From NCBI RefSeq assembly GCF_022605725.1, contig NC_065549.1, positions 40,005,690 to 40,069,689 on the forward strand: a stretch of DNA of 64,000 bases, read 5' to 3'. Position numbers and translations under genes: made by a program. Below, piece by piece: positions 31,244-42,899 of the stretch. Position 1 is the stretch's first letter. Every line of letters starts with the position of its first letter. The stretch comes from Anthonomus grandis grandis. Taxonomy: Eukaryota; Arthropoda; Insecta; Coleoptera; Curculionidae. Under the pieces are notes generated by a model, which saw only the letters and a program-made list of their open reading frames with translations, did not search any database and was not told the origin of the DNA.

Positions 31244-32100
31244 TAGTTTACTAAATACCTTGTATTTACAGCAAAATATAATTATAACGATTTAAGTGGA
31301 GTTACTCAAATAAAAGAGCTAATTTGACAAGAGATAAACTAAGATCGACATAATAGGATTAATAATTTTAAGTACATAGGAATATGTAGCGAATTCATTA
31401 ATTAAAGTGAAAGTAATGTTACGTAACTTAATAAAGTGACAATAATTGTGGTCTTCTTCGATATAATAAAATGTTGTACTTACATTATTATTATTCTTGG
31501 AGCAAACATTTCACAAAGCTTTTCCGTACTGCTTTCGGTTACCTCTTTTTGCCCGAGACCCGGTCGTAACTACTTCTAAATTTCGTTCGTCGTATCCTAG
31601 TGTTCATTTTCTTTGTCAGCAGAATTTCCAGTTTTTTCCCAACCATCGTTCTGTCGACAAAGTACTTTTGCAATCTTTTTACGATAGAAATGACTTGGTT
31701 ATTTCATCATGCAATCAGGAAATTGTAACTTACACAATTTTTGAGTAAATGACCTGGTATACCGAAAACATATTTTTAAGTGATTTTTATATTAATAAAA
31801 TAAAATTTAAAATGTTTTTTAATGAATTATCTTCGTTTGACATATTCCCCCGGCATAAAAAAGCTGGCCTCCAGCTTTATTGTTAATAATTGAAATCATG
31901 ATCGAAGAAGACCCAAAAGAAAAAAAAATTACAATTAGTAAGATCAGAACAACAATGTACCTAAGTAACATATAATTAATTAGAACTGAGCCCTAATTAT
32001 TCATTAAATTTTAACTATAATTAAAGTAACTATCCTTTTGATGTCCACATTTTTTAAGTCTGTTGCCACAAAATACAAATATAACTTCACTACGTAGTCT
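31244..32100. other. AT-rich stretch; weak 83-codon frame at 31497-31748 not supported
   Basis: No recognised gene. The plus-strand frame at 31497-31748 has no family motif and lacks context. A short palindrome AAGCTGG…CCAGCTTT lies near 31861-31879. Confidence 0.35.
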
Positions 32101-32129
32101 CTGAACACAAAATGTCTTCAGCATCCGGG

Positions 32130-32800
32130 TCCGGTCCATAAGGTGGCGACGCGGCGACGTTCAAAGCGTTTTCGCCTGCCCCTCGTCTGAACGCCTACAG
32201 GTTTGACGCCTCCATGCGTCGTCCTAGGACACCTTCACCCATGTATGTCTGACTCCTCGTCTGGAACGCCTATGGGTTTGACGCCTTCATTCGTCCGTTG
32301 GCAACCCTTGCGACATCACGTGACACCCCCTTGTATGCCTGACTTCTCCCTTGTTTTGTACCAGTCCTTCAACGCCGTCGGGTTCCTGGAGCCTGTAGGC
32401 AGAGACTCCTTCATTGCAGCTGCTGTGGCGGTTTTTGTTTTGTCCCTTCTTGACCATTTCCAGTAAGCTCTCCCATAAGCTTACTGTGTTTTACGGATGG
32501 CCCCTGCCGTATCTTCAGCTGAATCCATGATTCGTAATGTTGCCATCCCCTACTGGAGATCATAGGTTGAACAGGTTGAAGCCGCTGCTGGTAGCGTCGT
32601 GAGTTCGGGCGAATTTGGACTTTGACCATTGGCGCAGTGGTAACTGGCTTGTCCTGGGATGGCCATGGCTCTGGCTTCACCCTGTCTGCGATTGGGATGG
32701 TCAGGACTGACAACAAGGCAGTGCGCGGATGTAAGCTGTTCCTGTTTGGCACTGGTTCTGGTTTCATCGACTATTGCGTGTGGTTCTGGTAGGAGCGTAC
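32130..32800. other. GC-rich, CpG-rich island with open frames on both strands (unrecognised)
   Basis: Composition shifts abruptly to GC-rich, then returns to AT-rich after about 32800. Frames are open on the plus strand (32203-32466) and minus strand (32411-32767, with MISSRGWQHYESWIQLKIRQ). I recognise neither. The stretch includes imperfect tandem copies (32181-32222 and 32253-32296). It lies on the 3' side of an endogenous gypsy-type env remnant (minus strand), so it may be LTR or other retroelement sequence, or a transferred segment. Confidence 0.4.
32181..32296. repeat. Imperfect tandem repeat, period about 72 bp
   Basis: CTCGTCTG(G)AACGCCTA then GGTTTGACGCCT and CATxCGTC occur at 32182-32222 and again at 32255-32296; a further partial echo (TGTATGxCTGACT) occurs at 32241 and 32332. 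Confidence 0.6.
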
Positions 32801-33574
32801 CCTTATTTTCTGTTCAGGTTGAATTTGTACGTGTAACATCCATGGTATGTTTACATGTAAAGAAAGAACAAAGTGTAAGAATGTGCTATTATATGGTGCT
32901 TAATGGTTTTATATTTATTCATTTTGATTTCATGTTAAATCTTTATATTATGTCTTGAGAAATTGTTGACTTACTCGCAGTGTTTGTATTCTATATTTCA
33001 GGATAATTTGACTCATAATCAAATTTTATTTATTTTCCTTTGTCTCAGATCTTTTGAAGTTTCTTGTATTTCGAGTTTAGATAATAAAGTGTTTTATTCA
33101 TAGAAAACCAAAAAAATATATATTTTTTATTTATTAATTGTTTATCCCCTCTCTTCTAAATAACTTTTATTTATGTATGTCTTTTTAACTTTTATAGATT
33201 ATTAATTAGACCCTTTCTTTTACATTATTTTTAATAATATGTTTTCTTTTTAGCTTTTACTTAAATATGTATGTGCCTTAGGCTCGCTGTCCCTCGCCTA
33301 CCGGCGATATATTTATAATATTTCCCCATTATTATCTCATTTCAATATATTATTATTTCAATAAATTTCATTTCGAATATGTATATACGCGCGTAAATCA
33401 AAATTATTTATACATTTTCTGATGTGATTTGCAAATTACTATGATATTTATCCTTCAATTGTTTAGATTGTCATGACTACAATTAAGGCTTAAATAACAT
33501 GGTGAAATGCATCATCTTCAGAAGGGCCCCAGTATATACCAACTATATGCAAGCTTGCATAAAATAATAAGTAA
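32801..33574. other. AT-rich stretch, possible retroviral-type LTR region
   Basis: No coding motif. It lies immediately 3' of the env remnant on its minus strand. A G/C-run ATACTGGGGCCC (minus strand, near 33530) could be a polypurine-tract-like start of a 3' LTR, and TATA-rich sequence follows near 33310, but a second LTR copy is not present to prove it. Confidence 0.3.
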
Positions 33575-34563
33575 TCATTCTATTTCGATGCGTTTTATAC
33601 TAGCATCTACTTTTTTACCAGGGGACAGTGATAAAAGGCTAGCACTATTTTTTATATCTAGCCGGAACCTTGACATGGCGTTTGGTTCGACGCTCGGTTC
33701 GGGGTCATTGTCTGGGTCGGGGATTGGGTATAATATTGTTTCGTCAAATGTTTTTGCACTTCTAATGGGCATGGGATTTTGGGTTGTAATTGAATTTTTT
33801 GGTTTGTTTTTGAAGTATCTGGCGTTAAACTTGTTGAGGGGCTTTTTTCATGACAGTCTATTTCTCCACGTTTTTGTGGAACTGCCGCTACAATTGCTAT
33901 TCTATTTTGTTTAATTAGGATGTACGCTACCCAGATTGAAATGGTTATGTTCCAAATTAGAAAAAATGAGTCCCCGTGAAAGTTATGTGTATAAGTGATT
34001 ACATTTTGATAGTTTTTCTCTACTGATTTTAGAATATTCTTTAAGGTGTTATCGCTGGATGTGAGGTTAAGATGGGGTATCTCTAGTGTCCAATTTGTAT
34101 TTAGGCATTCAGAAATGTTTTTGTAGAGTGGTGGGGTACTAATAATGTTGGGATTGAGAATATAGGAATTTAGATTTGACCAGGTTGCAGGTATTATGTG
34201 GGTTACTATTGCATTGGTAGTAAGGTTTTCTGGGGAAGGGAAATTTTCAGGTATAATAACTGCATTGCCTACGCTGAGGTGGCATTTGCATGGGAGGAAA
34301 ATTTTGATGGAGCCTTGACGTGCTAATGTCGTGTCTAATTTCTGAGGCTTACTTTTATCACAAGAGATGGTCATGTCCTGTTTCGGGTGGGTAATGACAT
34401 AAGTTTCGTCTTTAATTTCGGATATGGTCATCGATGTTGCTGAGTGGCAGTCCATTGGGCAGTATTGGCTTAGTTCTTTTACTGTTGCCCCTTGATATAG
34501 GATTTTCGCACATTCAAGCCCTTGTAGGATGTCTGCTGAGAATCTGGGTACCTGCTTAGGCAA
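33575..34563 (-). pseudogene. Endogenous gypsy/errantivirus-type envelope protein remnant
   Basis: A long minus-strand frame (34563-33658) with an early Cys-rich block (CPMDCHS), a Cys pair near LPCKCH, several N-linked glycosylation sequons, one hydrophobic membrane-spanning segment at about residues 203-219 (FFLIWNITISIWVAYILI) and a cytoplasmic tail. This layout fits the C-terminal half of an insect endogenous-retrovirus envelope. The signal peptide and surface part are missing: the frame begins straight after a pol fragment, so a deletion removed integrase and the env start. Near 33760 the tail frame splits, with a better tail in another frame to 33575, indicating a frameshift. Defective provirus copy. 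Confidence 0.65.
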
Positions 34564-34700
34564 TCAGCGTCCTTATGGTATACCCCGCTCTTGTGGACGA
34601 TAGTATATTCGAATTCCGACAGTTTTGGGGAGGCATAACATATTAACTTTTTTGTGAACAAAATCTACACTTACTCTTTTACCATACTTCCCGCGATTTC
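34479..34700 (-). pseudogene. Ty3/gypsy RNase H end (pol scrap) joined to env remnant
   Basis: The minus strand reads LSEFEYTIVHKSGVYHKDAD then CLSRYP. Known: the xYxYxIxHKxGxxHxxADxLSR motif closes the RNase H/connection domain of Ty3/gypsy pol. It runs directly into the env frame near 34560 without integrase, marking an internal deletion. Confidence 0.75.
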
Positions 34701-34769
34701 ATTAGTTTATTAGTATTTGCGATACCACATTTCTTTTAACGTTTTATGGAAATTAAAGCTGTCATGGAG

Positions 34770-36485
34770 TCCGTGAAGATTTTGAGCTTTATAGTTCCAT
34801 TCATATTGACGTTTTTTACTTTGTTCCTTATAATTCGGGTATGCCCATTATATCTATTAGTTTGATTTTGCAACTAATCCCCTCAGTTCCATTAAATCCA
34901 GTATTTCTTCTGTCATTCAGGGTCTTAGACTAGTTCTTTCATCACAGTCGAGTAGTCATGTAGTCACATTTATGTTGGTTTTAAGCCTTTTCCGTATTTG
35001 TTCAGTATCATTTTTGCCATAAGGATTATTTGTCAGATAGAGTTTTTGAAGTTCGGCTCGTATGTTTTCCTTTGTTTTTGATTTAGTAAGACTTGGAATA
35101 TTAGATTCTGGCTGTAATTTCTTCCTATTTAATAGTTTCAGTCTGAAATGAAACTTTGCTGTGGTCTTCTTTCTTACAAGCTTCAAACAAGCTTACAAAC
35201 TTACAAATTTCTTACAAGTTTGAAGCTGTTTTCAAATCATTCTTGATACGCATGCGTAAAATATTACAACTTCTGATCGATTTGAAACCGTCTGTGCGAA
35301 TATCAAATACGGGTTAAGTGGAGTCCATATGAAAAAAAGAACAGCAAGAAAAATAACTTTACTTTTTTATGCCAGTGGGAAATGGGAAAATAAATAAAAC
35401 ATAACAAAAAAAAATAATTACACTACAAATTAAAAATATTATTAATAGAGTTTGAAATTGCGTAATTATTTGCTACTTCTGGGTTTACTCTATAATGGTC
35501 GAGAAGTTCTGTTCTATTTGATTAGAAGACAGTTTCATCAAAATAGTTTTGATTTTTGGGCCTTATCTGTTCCTCAAGTAAATATTCTTTAAAAGTCTGT
35601 GTCGGAATCAACATAACTCGGAATCAACAAAATTCTGATATTTCCGACGATTCAAAATCACTCATTTCCTTAATGTATTTTTAAACTAATCCAACAATTT
35701 AAAATACAATTTTTCGAAACGAATATCAGGGACTATACAAAACGACAAAACACAAACAACAATTTAGAGGTTATGTTCATATTCCGAATATTGGCGTTGA
35801 TTGGCTACACGAATTCTCTAACACTTTGCTTGAAATAAATCCGAAAACAAGTCTGACTATCAGAAATTTGTGTAAGAACATCAAACTTTTGATTTGAAAC
35901 CGATCAGAAGTTTCTGTGCGAACGCATTTTACTCTTTTGCGCATATTTTTTTATCTAATACTTGTTTCTTACTGCTGTGAGAACAAACCTAATATGTAAT
36001 CTATCTGATTTCTCACTCATCTGGTGATTTCCATGTATAGAGATAACGTGGACAAAGTTTAAAGAATGTGTTTTTAATAACGAGCTAACGATATTCCTGG
36101 CTAAAGTAAATTAGCACATTTGCACGCTCATTTCGCTCCTTCTGTCCAAAAGAGCCCGTTATCTGTAACATAGGTTCGTTTCCAACCTTAACATTAAAGT
36201 CGGTGAGTATGATAGTTATTTCGTTAGCCTTAATTGCTCCGAGCAACTCTCTTAGCTGTATATAGAATTGCCCAGTCTTAACAACTGGTATTTCTGCAAT
36301 TGGCGCATAAACATCAAGTTGAAAGTAGCAAATCTAGTTTCTAATTGCAACAGCCTAAGCCCATTGGAATCTGTTATTACGTTCTTAATGCAGCTTTCCA
36401 TTTGTTCACTCAGGATAAATTTTACTTCGTTCCTGTGATCTAGATTGTTGCTGCCTGAGTAGTAGAATACTGTTTAGTTTCTTTT
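34770..36485 (-). pseudogene. LINE AP endonuclease to RT-linker fragment, split by a 0.75-kb insertion
   Basis: Minus-strand order: HRNEVKFILSEQME (about 36430-36390), LDVYAPIAEIPVVKTGQFY, IILTDFNVKVGNE (usual GDFNAKVGNE active-site block, here TDFN), FGQKERNERANVLI, IKNTFFKLCPRYLYTWKSPD, RNQIDYIL (to about 35990). After the insertion come AKFHFRLKLLNRKK (35180) and, in shifted frames, TEEILDLMELRG near 34880. Known: this matches the insect APE-type LINE family also seen at 24082-29000 and 43650-44300. The Gly-to-Thr change and frameshifts mean it is inactive. Confidence 0.75.
35216..35964. mobile_element. 0.75-kb non-autonomous DNA element, 8-bp target duplication TTTCTTAC
   Basis: TTTCTTAC occurs immediately on both sides (35208-35215 and 35965-35972), and the interval interrupts a LINE endonuclease frame between DYIL and AKFHFRLK. 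The termini (AAGTTTG… left; CAAGTATT… reverse complement of right) share only CAAG if one base of the repeat is counted in. A TTCTGATCG(A/G)TTT block occurs near each end in inverted orientation (about 35270 and 35905). An 8-bp duplication and CA-start would suit hAT, while minus-strand scraps (HYRVNPEVANN) recall Harbinger-type N-termini; unresolved. Confidence 0.55.
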
Positions 36486-36559
36486 ACATATGCCATTTTC
36501 TGGTTTTCTCTTCTCACTAATACCCAAAAGCTCCTTCTCTTTACTAAGAGGTAAAATTT

Positions 36560-37860
36560 GACAGGCTTCACTGATCTTGTTTGCCTTTTTGAGGCCCAAT
36601 ATCAAATTTCGTTAAATGCTTGGGAGTTACTTTACAAAGCAAACTGACGTTCAAAACTCAACTAGAACAGGCAGTAAAAATATAGCAAAAGCCTTAATAA
36701 GATGAGGTCTAAATCTGTCATACGACCAAGAGTCTCATACGGAACCGTGGTATGGTAGCCACTGGTATTAAAGGTTATCAATACACAAAAACTGGCCAGA
36801 CAAAAACTGATCTGTTTGGGAATTACTGAAACCATAAGAAAAACACTTGCGTCTCCTCTAAACATTTTTCTTGGGCTACTGGAATAGTCTGGATTAAAAG
36901 GGAAGCTATGGCGGCACATAAGAGGATGAATGATAGCGGATAAAGGAGCAATGTTTACTTGTGACCAGGCCATATGATGATCGCTTACAAGATAAATAAG
37001 AATATACCAATTTTCACATCTAGATGTATCTAGCGAGTGGCAAATTAAGGTAACGAAAAGCTTTTGGCTGGAAGTCTCGACAAGGAAAGAATCGTCAATA
37101 AACCAAATCAAGCTAAACGGTTTTCAGGCCTGATACACAGATGTGACATGGATGAAAAGTACGTCAGTCGAAGCCTAAATGTACAGGATGGAAATGAGCA
37201 CATAGGGAATCCTTTCCGCTGACGAGAAATGCCACAGTTTTCCAAGCGAAGGTATTTGCTATCTTTAAAGTAGAACAAATGGGAAGCAATAGTCGGTACC
37301 GAGGGGATTTGTATCTACTCTGATAGTCAAGCTTTCTTCAAGATAATCCAAAAACCCAGGGCCAGTCAAACGCTATACCAGGAGTACAGAGACGCATTAG
37401 AAAGACTCACATACAGAAAATAAGGTGGGTTCCAGGCCAGCAGGGTGTTAAGGGCAATAAACGGGTTGATGAACTGACAAAACAAGGTTCTGTGAATCCT
37501 TTTGTAGGTCCCGAGCCATATCTTCACCTTACTAAAAAACAAATTTTCCAGGAACTTAATAACTGGGTCTGGACAAAGGAGAATGATACTGTCTAGACAA
37601 AGGGAAATGATACTGGATTATAACGGCTCTAAGCTAAGACGACTGCTCACAAAGAGCCAACAGGGGATCAAAGACTTAGTCGAAGTGCCTAAACAGGCGT
37701 CTACACCTTCTTAGTAGAAGAAAATGTTCGAATTGCTTCTGTTTAAGTCCTTTCTCTGAATTGCAGTACAAAGAAGAAAATTTCATACCACATATTAGGA
37801 ATTTGCGGTAGGTGGAGTCGCCTAAGAAGAACGACAACGATACCTCAATGGGAATATCTT
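36560..37860 (+). pseudogene. R1/I-like LINE: RT thumb, RNase H and tail (decayed)
   Basis: The plus strand contains VKCLGVTLQSKLTFK (near 36615), the post-palm block, then KLARQKLICLGITETIRKT (about 36795), TVFQAKVFAIFKVEQMGS (RNase H start, near 37235), IRWVPGQQGVKGNKRVDELT (about 37420; usual WVPGHxGxxGNExADELA), and GPEPYLHLTKKQIFQELNNW. Known: RT followed by RNase H with WxPGHxGxxGN is typical for R1/I-group LINEs. The Glu and Asp of that block are changed (KRVDEL) and stops abound, so it is dead. Confidence 0.7.
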
Positions 37861-38998
37861 AAAGATCTCAACTGAAACAACGTGTTATTAAAAGAACGGG
37901 TTGACTTAAAGTGAAGGCTATGCATTGGGGGTAAAGGCGTGGGGGTGGATAATTCCGGAGTTGGCTAAAAGGGACTTTTAAGCCTACATGCCGAGCTGTA
38001 GCACCACCACACTTACGACTACTGCTTCTTGATGTGGAATGGGAATTTTTCACTGATTTCCAGAGCAACTGCTAGAACAAGGTCGTATTACATTAAACAT
38101 AATTAGTTGAAAGGCTACACGAGCAAGAGAATGCATCATTTATCCTCTGGTCCCGGTTCTTGAGGCCTTGGCACAGGCGCATTCGTTGCATTTTTTTTTC
38201 AAGAGTACACTCAACAAATTTCCATTTAGCCCAGTAGTCTTTAAGTTTGACTTATATGAAATATTTCTTAATTCAAGCTTTGGAATCTCTTGAACCATTA
38301 GTAGAGTCAAAAATATAGTCAAACACTGAATCATCCCACTGCTCCTGAACTATCATATTGAAGTCCCACTCTTCAGAAGTATTAATGTCAATAGGATGAC
38401 AAGTAAATATCGCTGACTATTGTATTAGACAAGTATTTATGCCTGGCCCTTAATAAAACATTAAAAAGCGGACCCATAGGTAAAATTATTAAATTAAATT
38501 ACAAAATAGGAGCAAAAGAGAATAGTGAATATGAAACTAACGTTTATATATTTTTGCAACAACATAATAAAATATCCCGACTTTTTGTCATTTTATATGT
38601 GAACAATATGAAACTAAATATTTTCTTTTATTGAAAACGAGCTTCTATTCATAAAACACACATATAATAAAGCCTTTGATGTAACATTCATTCCAATACC
38701 AGTCTAAGGCTTCAAAATGAACGCAGCTTTTAATAAAAATGTAAATTTTCGGTGTATACATATACAGCTCGTGTGTCTCACGAGCTAACTTTGTAGTTGA
38801 AGCATCAACTTTAAATCGAACTCTGTAGGAATAGTGAGACGACATATTTTAAGGAAGTTATGTAACTGGTTCCATAAGAATATGTAAAACAGATGATGTT
38901 TTATACAGATTTTGTTGTTTATTTGAAAATATATTTTGAAGAGAGTGTTGGAAAATAAAATCGGCATGATAAACACTTCTGAACTAGAAAGTGTGACA
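37861..38998. other. Non-coding stretch, unrecognised
   Basis: Three short minus-strand frames (37868-38068, 38140-38334, 38645-38845) show no recognisable motif. Probably decayed element sequence. Confidence 0.35.
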
Positions 38999-39545
38999 TA
39001 TACAGAATGTCCGAGACAAAACAGTCCAACCTAAATATCTTGAAAAACAAATGGTTTAGTCAAAATTGTTGAACACGTCATATTTAATAATGAAAGGGTT
39101 TCTCTGACGTCATCTCCTCATATCCCAGAGCCCCTATAATAATTCTATCTCGAAGATCTTCGAGGACGTCAGCCTTTGTGGCAAAGACTTTAATTTTATC
39201 ACTCCATAAAAAAAGTCAAAGGGGTAAAATCGGGAGATCTAGCAGGCCATTCTACGGTACCTCTCCAAAATATCATCCAGAAAATACGTCGTTCAAAAAA
39301 TGATAAAAAACAGCATTTGAAATATCAGTTTATTTTCTAGAAGGATAACATCTTGTTCAAGTAACTCAGTTATTCTAGGATTGATGGAGTCCTACAGAAG
39401 TTTCAAGTAATTTTCAACATTAAGATTTATATTCATAAAAAAGGTCCAACAATATGATCTTCCGGTATACCAGCCCATACATTAACTTTTTGCGATCGCT
39501 GCGTATGTGTTTCTGGAAATAAATGAGTACTGGTGTCACTCCAGT
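38999..39545 (-). pseudogene. Mariner-type transposase relic
   Basis: The minus strand gives FPETHTQRSQKVNVWAGIPE then DHIVGPFFMNINLNVENYLK (39530-39420), matching the NVWAGI…xxIGPFFFxxxLN core of mariner-like proteins, followed by decayed VEWPARSP-like sequence near 39240 and SLPQRLTSSKIFE. The end near 39000 (TATACAGAATGTCCGAG) may be its terminal repeat. Full of stops. Confidence 0.65.
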
Positions 39546-40030
39546 GTTGAAGTTAACATTGTTGTTATATTTTGTATCTGCCCTCCTATACAGGATTTTA
39601 ATGATTCCTATTTTAGTTTAACCAAGATGATTGGAGTTGTAGTATAGGTATTGTCCTGTATATGTTGGTTTGCCATATACTGACTAATGTTCTTAAACAT
39701 CCAGTTGGTCGTTAAAAGAAAATCCAAGAAGGACAGTTCTGACTCCTTTTCCAGCTCTATTGTGAACGTAATAGTATTGATGTGCTCCAGAAAGTTTGTA
39801 CTCTCTACCTCTATTTATATCGTGCACCTCACCAACTTAACATCACAACTTACTGAGTTATTGGTGAGTCTACTGTTAGTTGTCTGAAAGAGTTCGACGA
39901 AATCGTTCGACTGAATTTCGTACAAAAGAATCCGTGTTCCCTTGTAGTGGCTGGATAAAGGTCAACATGAATTTAGCAAGTTAGGATGTGGGCGAATCCC
40001 TGAAAACGATAACAGGTCGCAAAGGCATCG
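39546..40030 (-). pseudogene. Penelope-like element reverse transcriptase relic
   Basis: Minus strand: LRPVIVFRDSPTS, stop, LAKFMLTFIQPLQGNTDSFV (about 40010-39910; usual form LRPIxSxxxxPTxxLAKxLxxxLxPL), then SELSFLDFLLTTN and SVYGKPTYTGQYLYYNSNH (39690-39620; usual VYRKPTHTxxYLxFxSxHP), then TKIGIIKILYRRAD. Known: these blocks are diagnostic of Penelope-like element RTs. Stops and frameshifts make it dead. It matters here because hammerhead-like motifs of the PLE type recur in the window. Confidence 0.7.
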
Positions 40031-40899
40031 CTTATAAATTTATTTTAAAGATAATAAAAGTTTGAAAATTAGACTTTAAAATACTCCTATGGTCTATTAG
40101 GTGAATGAGAGATTAAAAACCCACTGAAGCATGGTCGATAGAGAAGGTCCAACTTTTTCTGAATAGCTCAGATTCTTAGATCATGGTTCATCCAGAGTAG
40201 GTCGATACTAGGGCGCAAAGAATAGATCTTTAATTTCAGTGATGATTTACGCCATTTAATGTTTGCCACTGAATGATACCATACATCTTGTAATTATTAT
40301 TTTAAAGCATTTTGATGTAATTTAATTACTGGTTGTCTTTCTAGAGACTCTTGCATGATCAGCAGAAGCAATAGATCGGAAAACTTTTATGTTATCTACA
40401 AACATCAGGAATCTACATTACTTTATACAGAGGGTAACATATAATAAAATGATTTTAAAAAATGGTCCACAATGAGACTCTCTCTCAAAGCCTATTCATA
40501 TTTATTTGACACCATTGTACTTCGGTCTTTAATCAATTTTTATAATATATAACAGAATGATTGACAATAAGTTTGTATATAGAAAATCAACGTATCTACC
40601 TCTTTTGAAGCTGTCTCCTATTCATTGAAGTCTTCGTTGATCTACCCATCAAAAACCGACATTGTTCATGCCTTGGCAATTTGATCACTTATGGCCCACT
40701 GCCACAATAAACTTCCAAAAAATAAAATAATTTTTCTATAGAAGAAACAATATTCAGTTCGAATATTATGTAGTTATTATGTTGTTCTAAGAGTGAATTT
40801 TAGTTATATCCAGAAGTTTTCAGTCAAATATTAATGTATTTAAATATTGTCTCCTATGATTGGGATACTGAATTTTTCAATGCAAATGTGAGGAAACTT

Positions 40900-41600
40900 G
40901 TGATGTGATTATTGACGATCTCAAGTTTGCCACTTCACTTATCCAGTATTTTAGTTTAACTAAAATCTTCTAGTTTCCTGTCAATTGTATTATTTTGTAT
41001 GCTAGCAAAAATAATCGAACCTAGCTAGTTTGACCACCATCAGTGTGGGTTTAATAAATGCCAACGCATACATCATTACACATCTTTACCATCTTTACAT
41101 TCGGAAGCCGCAGCCTCAGTTTCTTATGAGTTATCAAAGGCATTTGACTAGGTAGACCATCACATATTACTAAAAAAGCTTGAAGCATAAAGCTTCCAGG
41201 ATGTGGCCTTAAATCGGGTGCAAATGGAGTCATCATCCCACAGGACTCAGTCTTCGGATATTAATAATCTGCCTCAACTGCCAAACTAGTACCTGGACCA
41301 AAACTGGAGTAACTCTACCATATTCGTGAATAAGGCCATAATTGTTGAAATGATAGGATCCCAATAAGTTACAGTACTTTATTACAGTAAAGATATCTAG
41401 TATATGAAGAAATTAAGTTCAGTGTATGGTGTAATTCTACCAGTCTTACCCTTAAAATTTAAAAAATTAAATTGATGGTAAAGTACTCAGGTAAGCAACT
41501 TTCTTAAATTTGAGAACCTTGTACGTGGCACATTTAACTAAAAAATTGCCTTTTGAGTGTTATGCTTCAACAAAGAGCGCTACTAATCTAAGCTTCTTTG
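40900..41600 (+). pseudogene. Decayed LINE reverse transcriptase
   Basis: The plus strand near 41040-41190 reads HQCGFNKCQ, then SVSYELSKAFD, stop, VDHHILLKKLEA: the QxGFRxxxST and DLSKAFDxVDHxxLLxKL blocks of Jockey/CR1-like RT. Downstream VIIPQDSVFGY resembles GVPQGSVLGP. No intact frame. Flanking 40031-40899 and 41601-42120 contain no recognised gene. Confidence 0.6.
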
Positions 41601-42120
41601 AGTCTCTTTAATCATATTTTGCTTTGATTTACTCTTTTCATATGGCAATTCCGCTTCGTATTTATATTACAAAAAAAAAAGAAGGGAATTAGGTCTGTGT
41701 GTTGGGCTAAAAGTTGTTTTTACTAGTATATAATAATTAACAAACCTTTATGCTGCTTATCCCATCCTAAATCTCAATCAGATAAAAATATCTATTAGCT
41801 TTAATGACTAAAATATCTATCACCTCCTTATCTCCCCTTAAGGTTAGGGCAGCAGCAGTGTGGGAGAAAATCCAAGAAATAACTTAGAATAGTTTTACTG
41901 ACTAAGGCTTATTGTTCCTTAGAGGAATAGTTAGTGTTAGAACTCCAGATTTATTAAAATTCGCCGACGTTTTTTCAAATATATTAGCTACCTTAAAATA
42001 AATTTAGAACTTTTGACTTCAATTCACAATTAAATGGACAGATATAAGCAAAACTTCATCTCCTCTAATCGGCTAACGCGCTGCAAGATTCCGAAGAGAG
42101 CATATTAATTTATTTAGGTG

Positions 42121-42200
42121 TATGGTATAGATAAAAATGCATTTTTAATTAAGAATGCATAATCTTAATGGGCATTATGGCTTTGTTCTTAATTTTGATC
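42121..42200. repeat. Dispersed repeat copy A (TTTTTAATTAAGAATGCATAAT)
   Basis: Shares a core TTTAATTAA(A/G)(A/T)ATGCATAAT and a following GGG(C/T)…ATG block with 45970-46040 and 47300-47360. Direct orientation in all three. Identity of the element unknown. Confidence 0.5.
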
Positions 42201-42549
42201 AAAAAAAGGCTAAAAATATAAATTATTCCCTAAATTTCCACTACTATTGAAACAAAAAGTGTTATTTTAATTTGTCATGACTGTTTATACTCCTAGCAGA
42301 AAAGTTCATATAATCAACTGGTATTACTGTTGCATTTCGGTTTTAGAGGGTGAGGATTTATTTCAAGTCGCATTTTGATTAAATTAAAGGCCACAATAAA
42401 CAAGAACGACTTGTCGAATGTATTCAGAAATAAGAACAGCTGATTAAAATGGCTTCTAATGCCTTGTAATTGGACCAAACACGAAATAGCATGATCATTG
42501 AGGAAGAGTTTCATATCTTAAATATAAAATAACTATATTAAATTTAAAT

Positions 42550-42899
42550 AAATTTTAGAAGATATTTTCCGATGATCAATGGCATTAAAAAAATATTGTC
42601 ATAAGTCATTAGGGAGACAGCTACCAGCAATTAATATTAAAAAAAACTTTCTACAGATGAATAGCCTTTGCCATTTAATTGTAATTGTAAAGCAGTTAGT
42701 AGACAAACTGGTCGGTTTGCACATAACTCTCCTAATAAACTCGTGGTGCCCCACTGAGGGTTACCAGGGGCCAATAGCCTTCGGTTAACTAATGAAGCAC
42801 TCTGGTTTAAAAAACTTAATTTTGCTGGGTAAACTGTAATTGTTACCTAAATATTTAAACTCAGCAGACAAGCCAGATATTTAAACCTAGAGAAAGGCA
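42550..42899. other. Non-coding stretch, unrecognised
   Basis: No supported gene; the plus-strand frame at 42579-42788 shows no motif. Confidence 0.35.

Noticed and set aside
33507..33914. Plus-strand 135-codon frame
   Set aside because: Antisense to the env remnant; no motif of its own.
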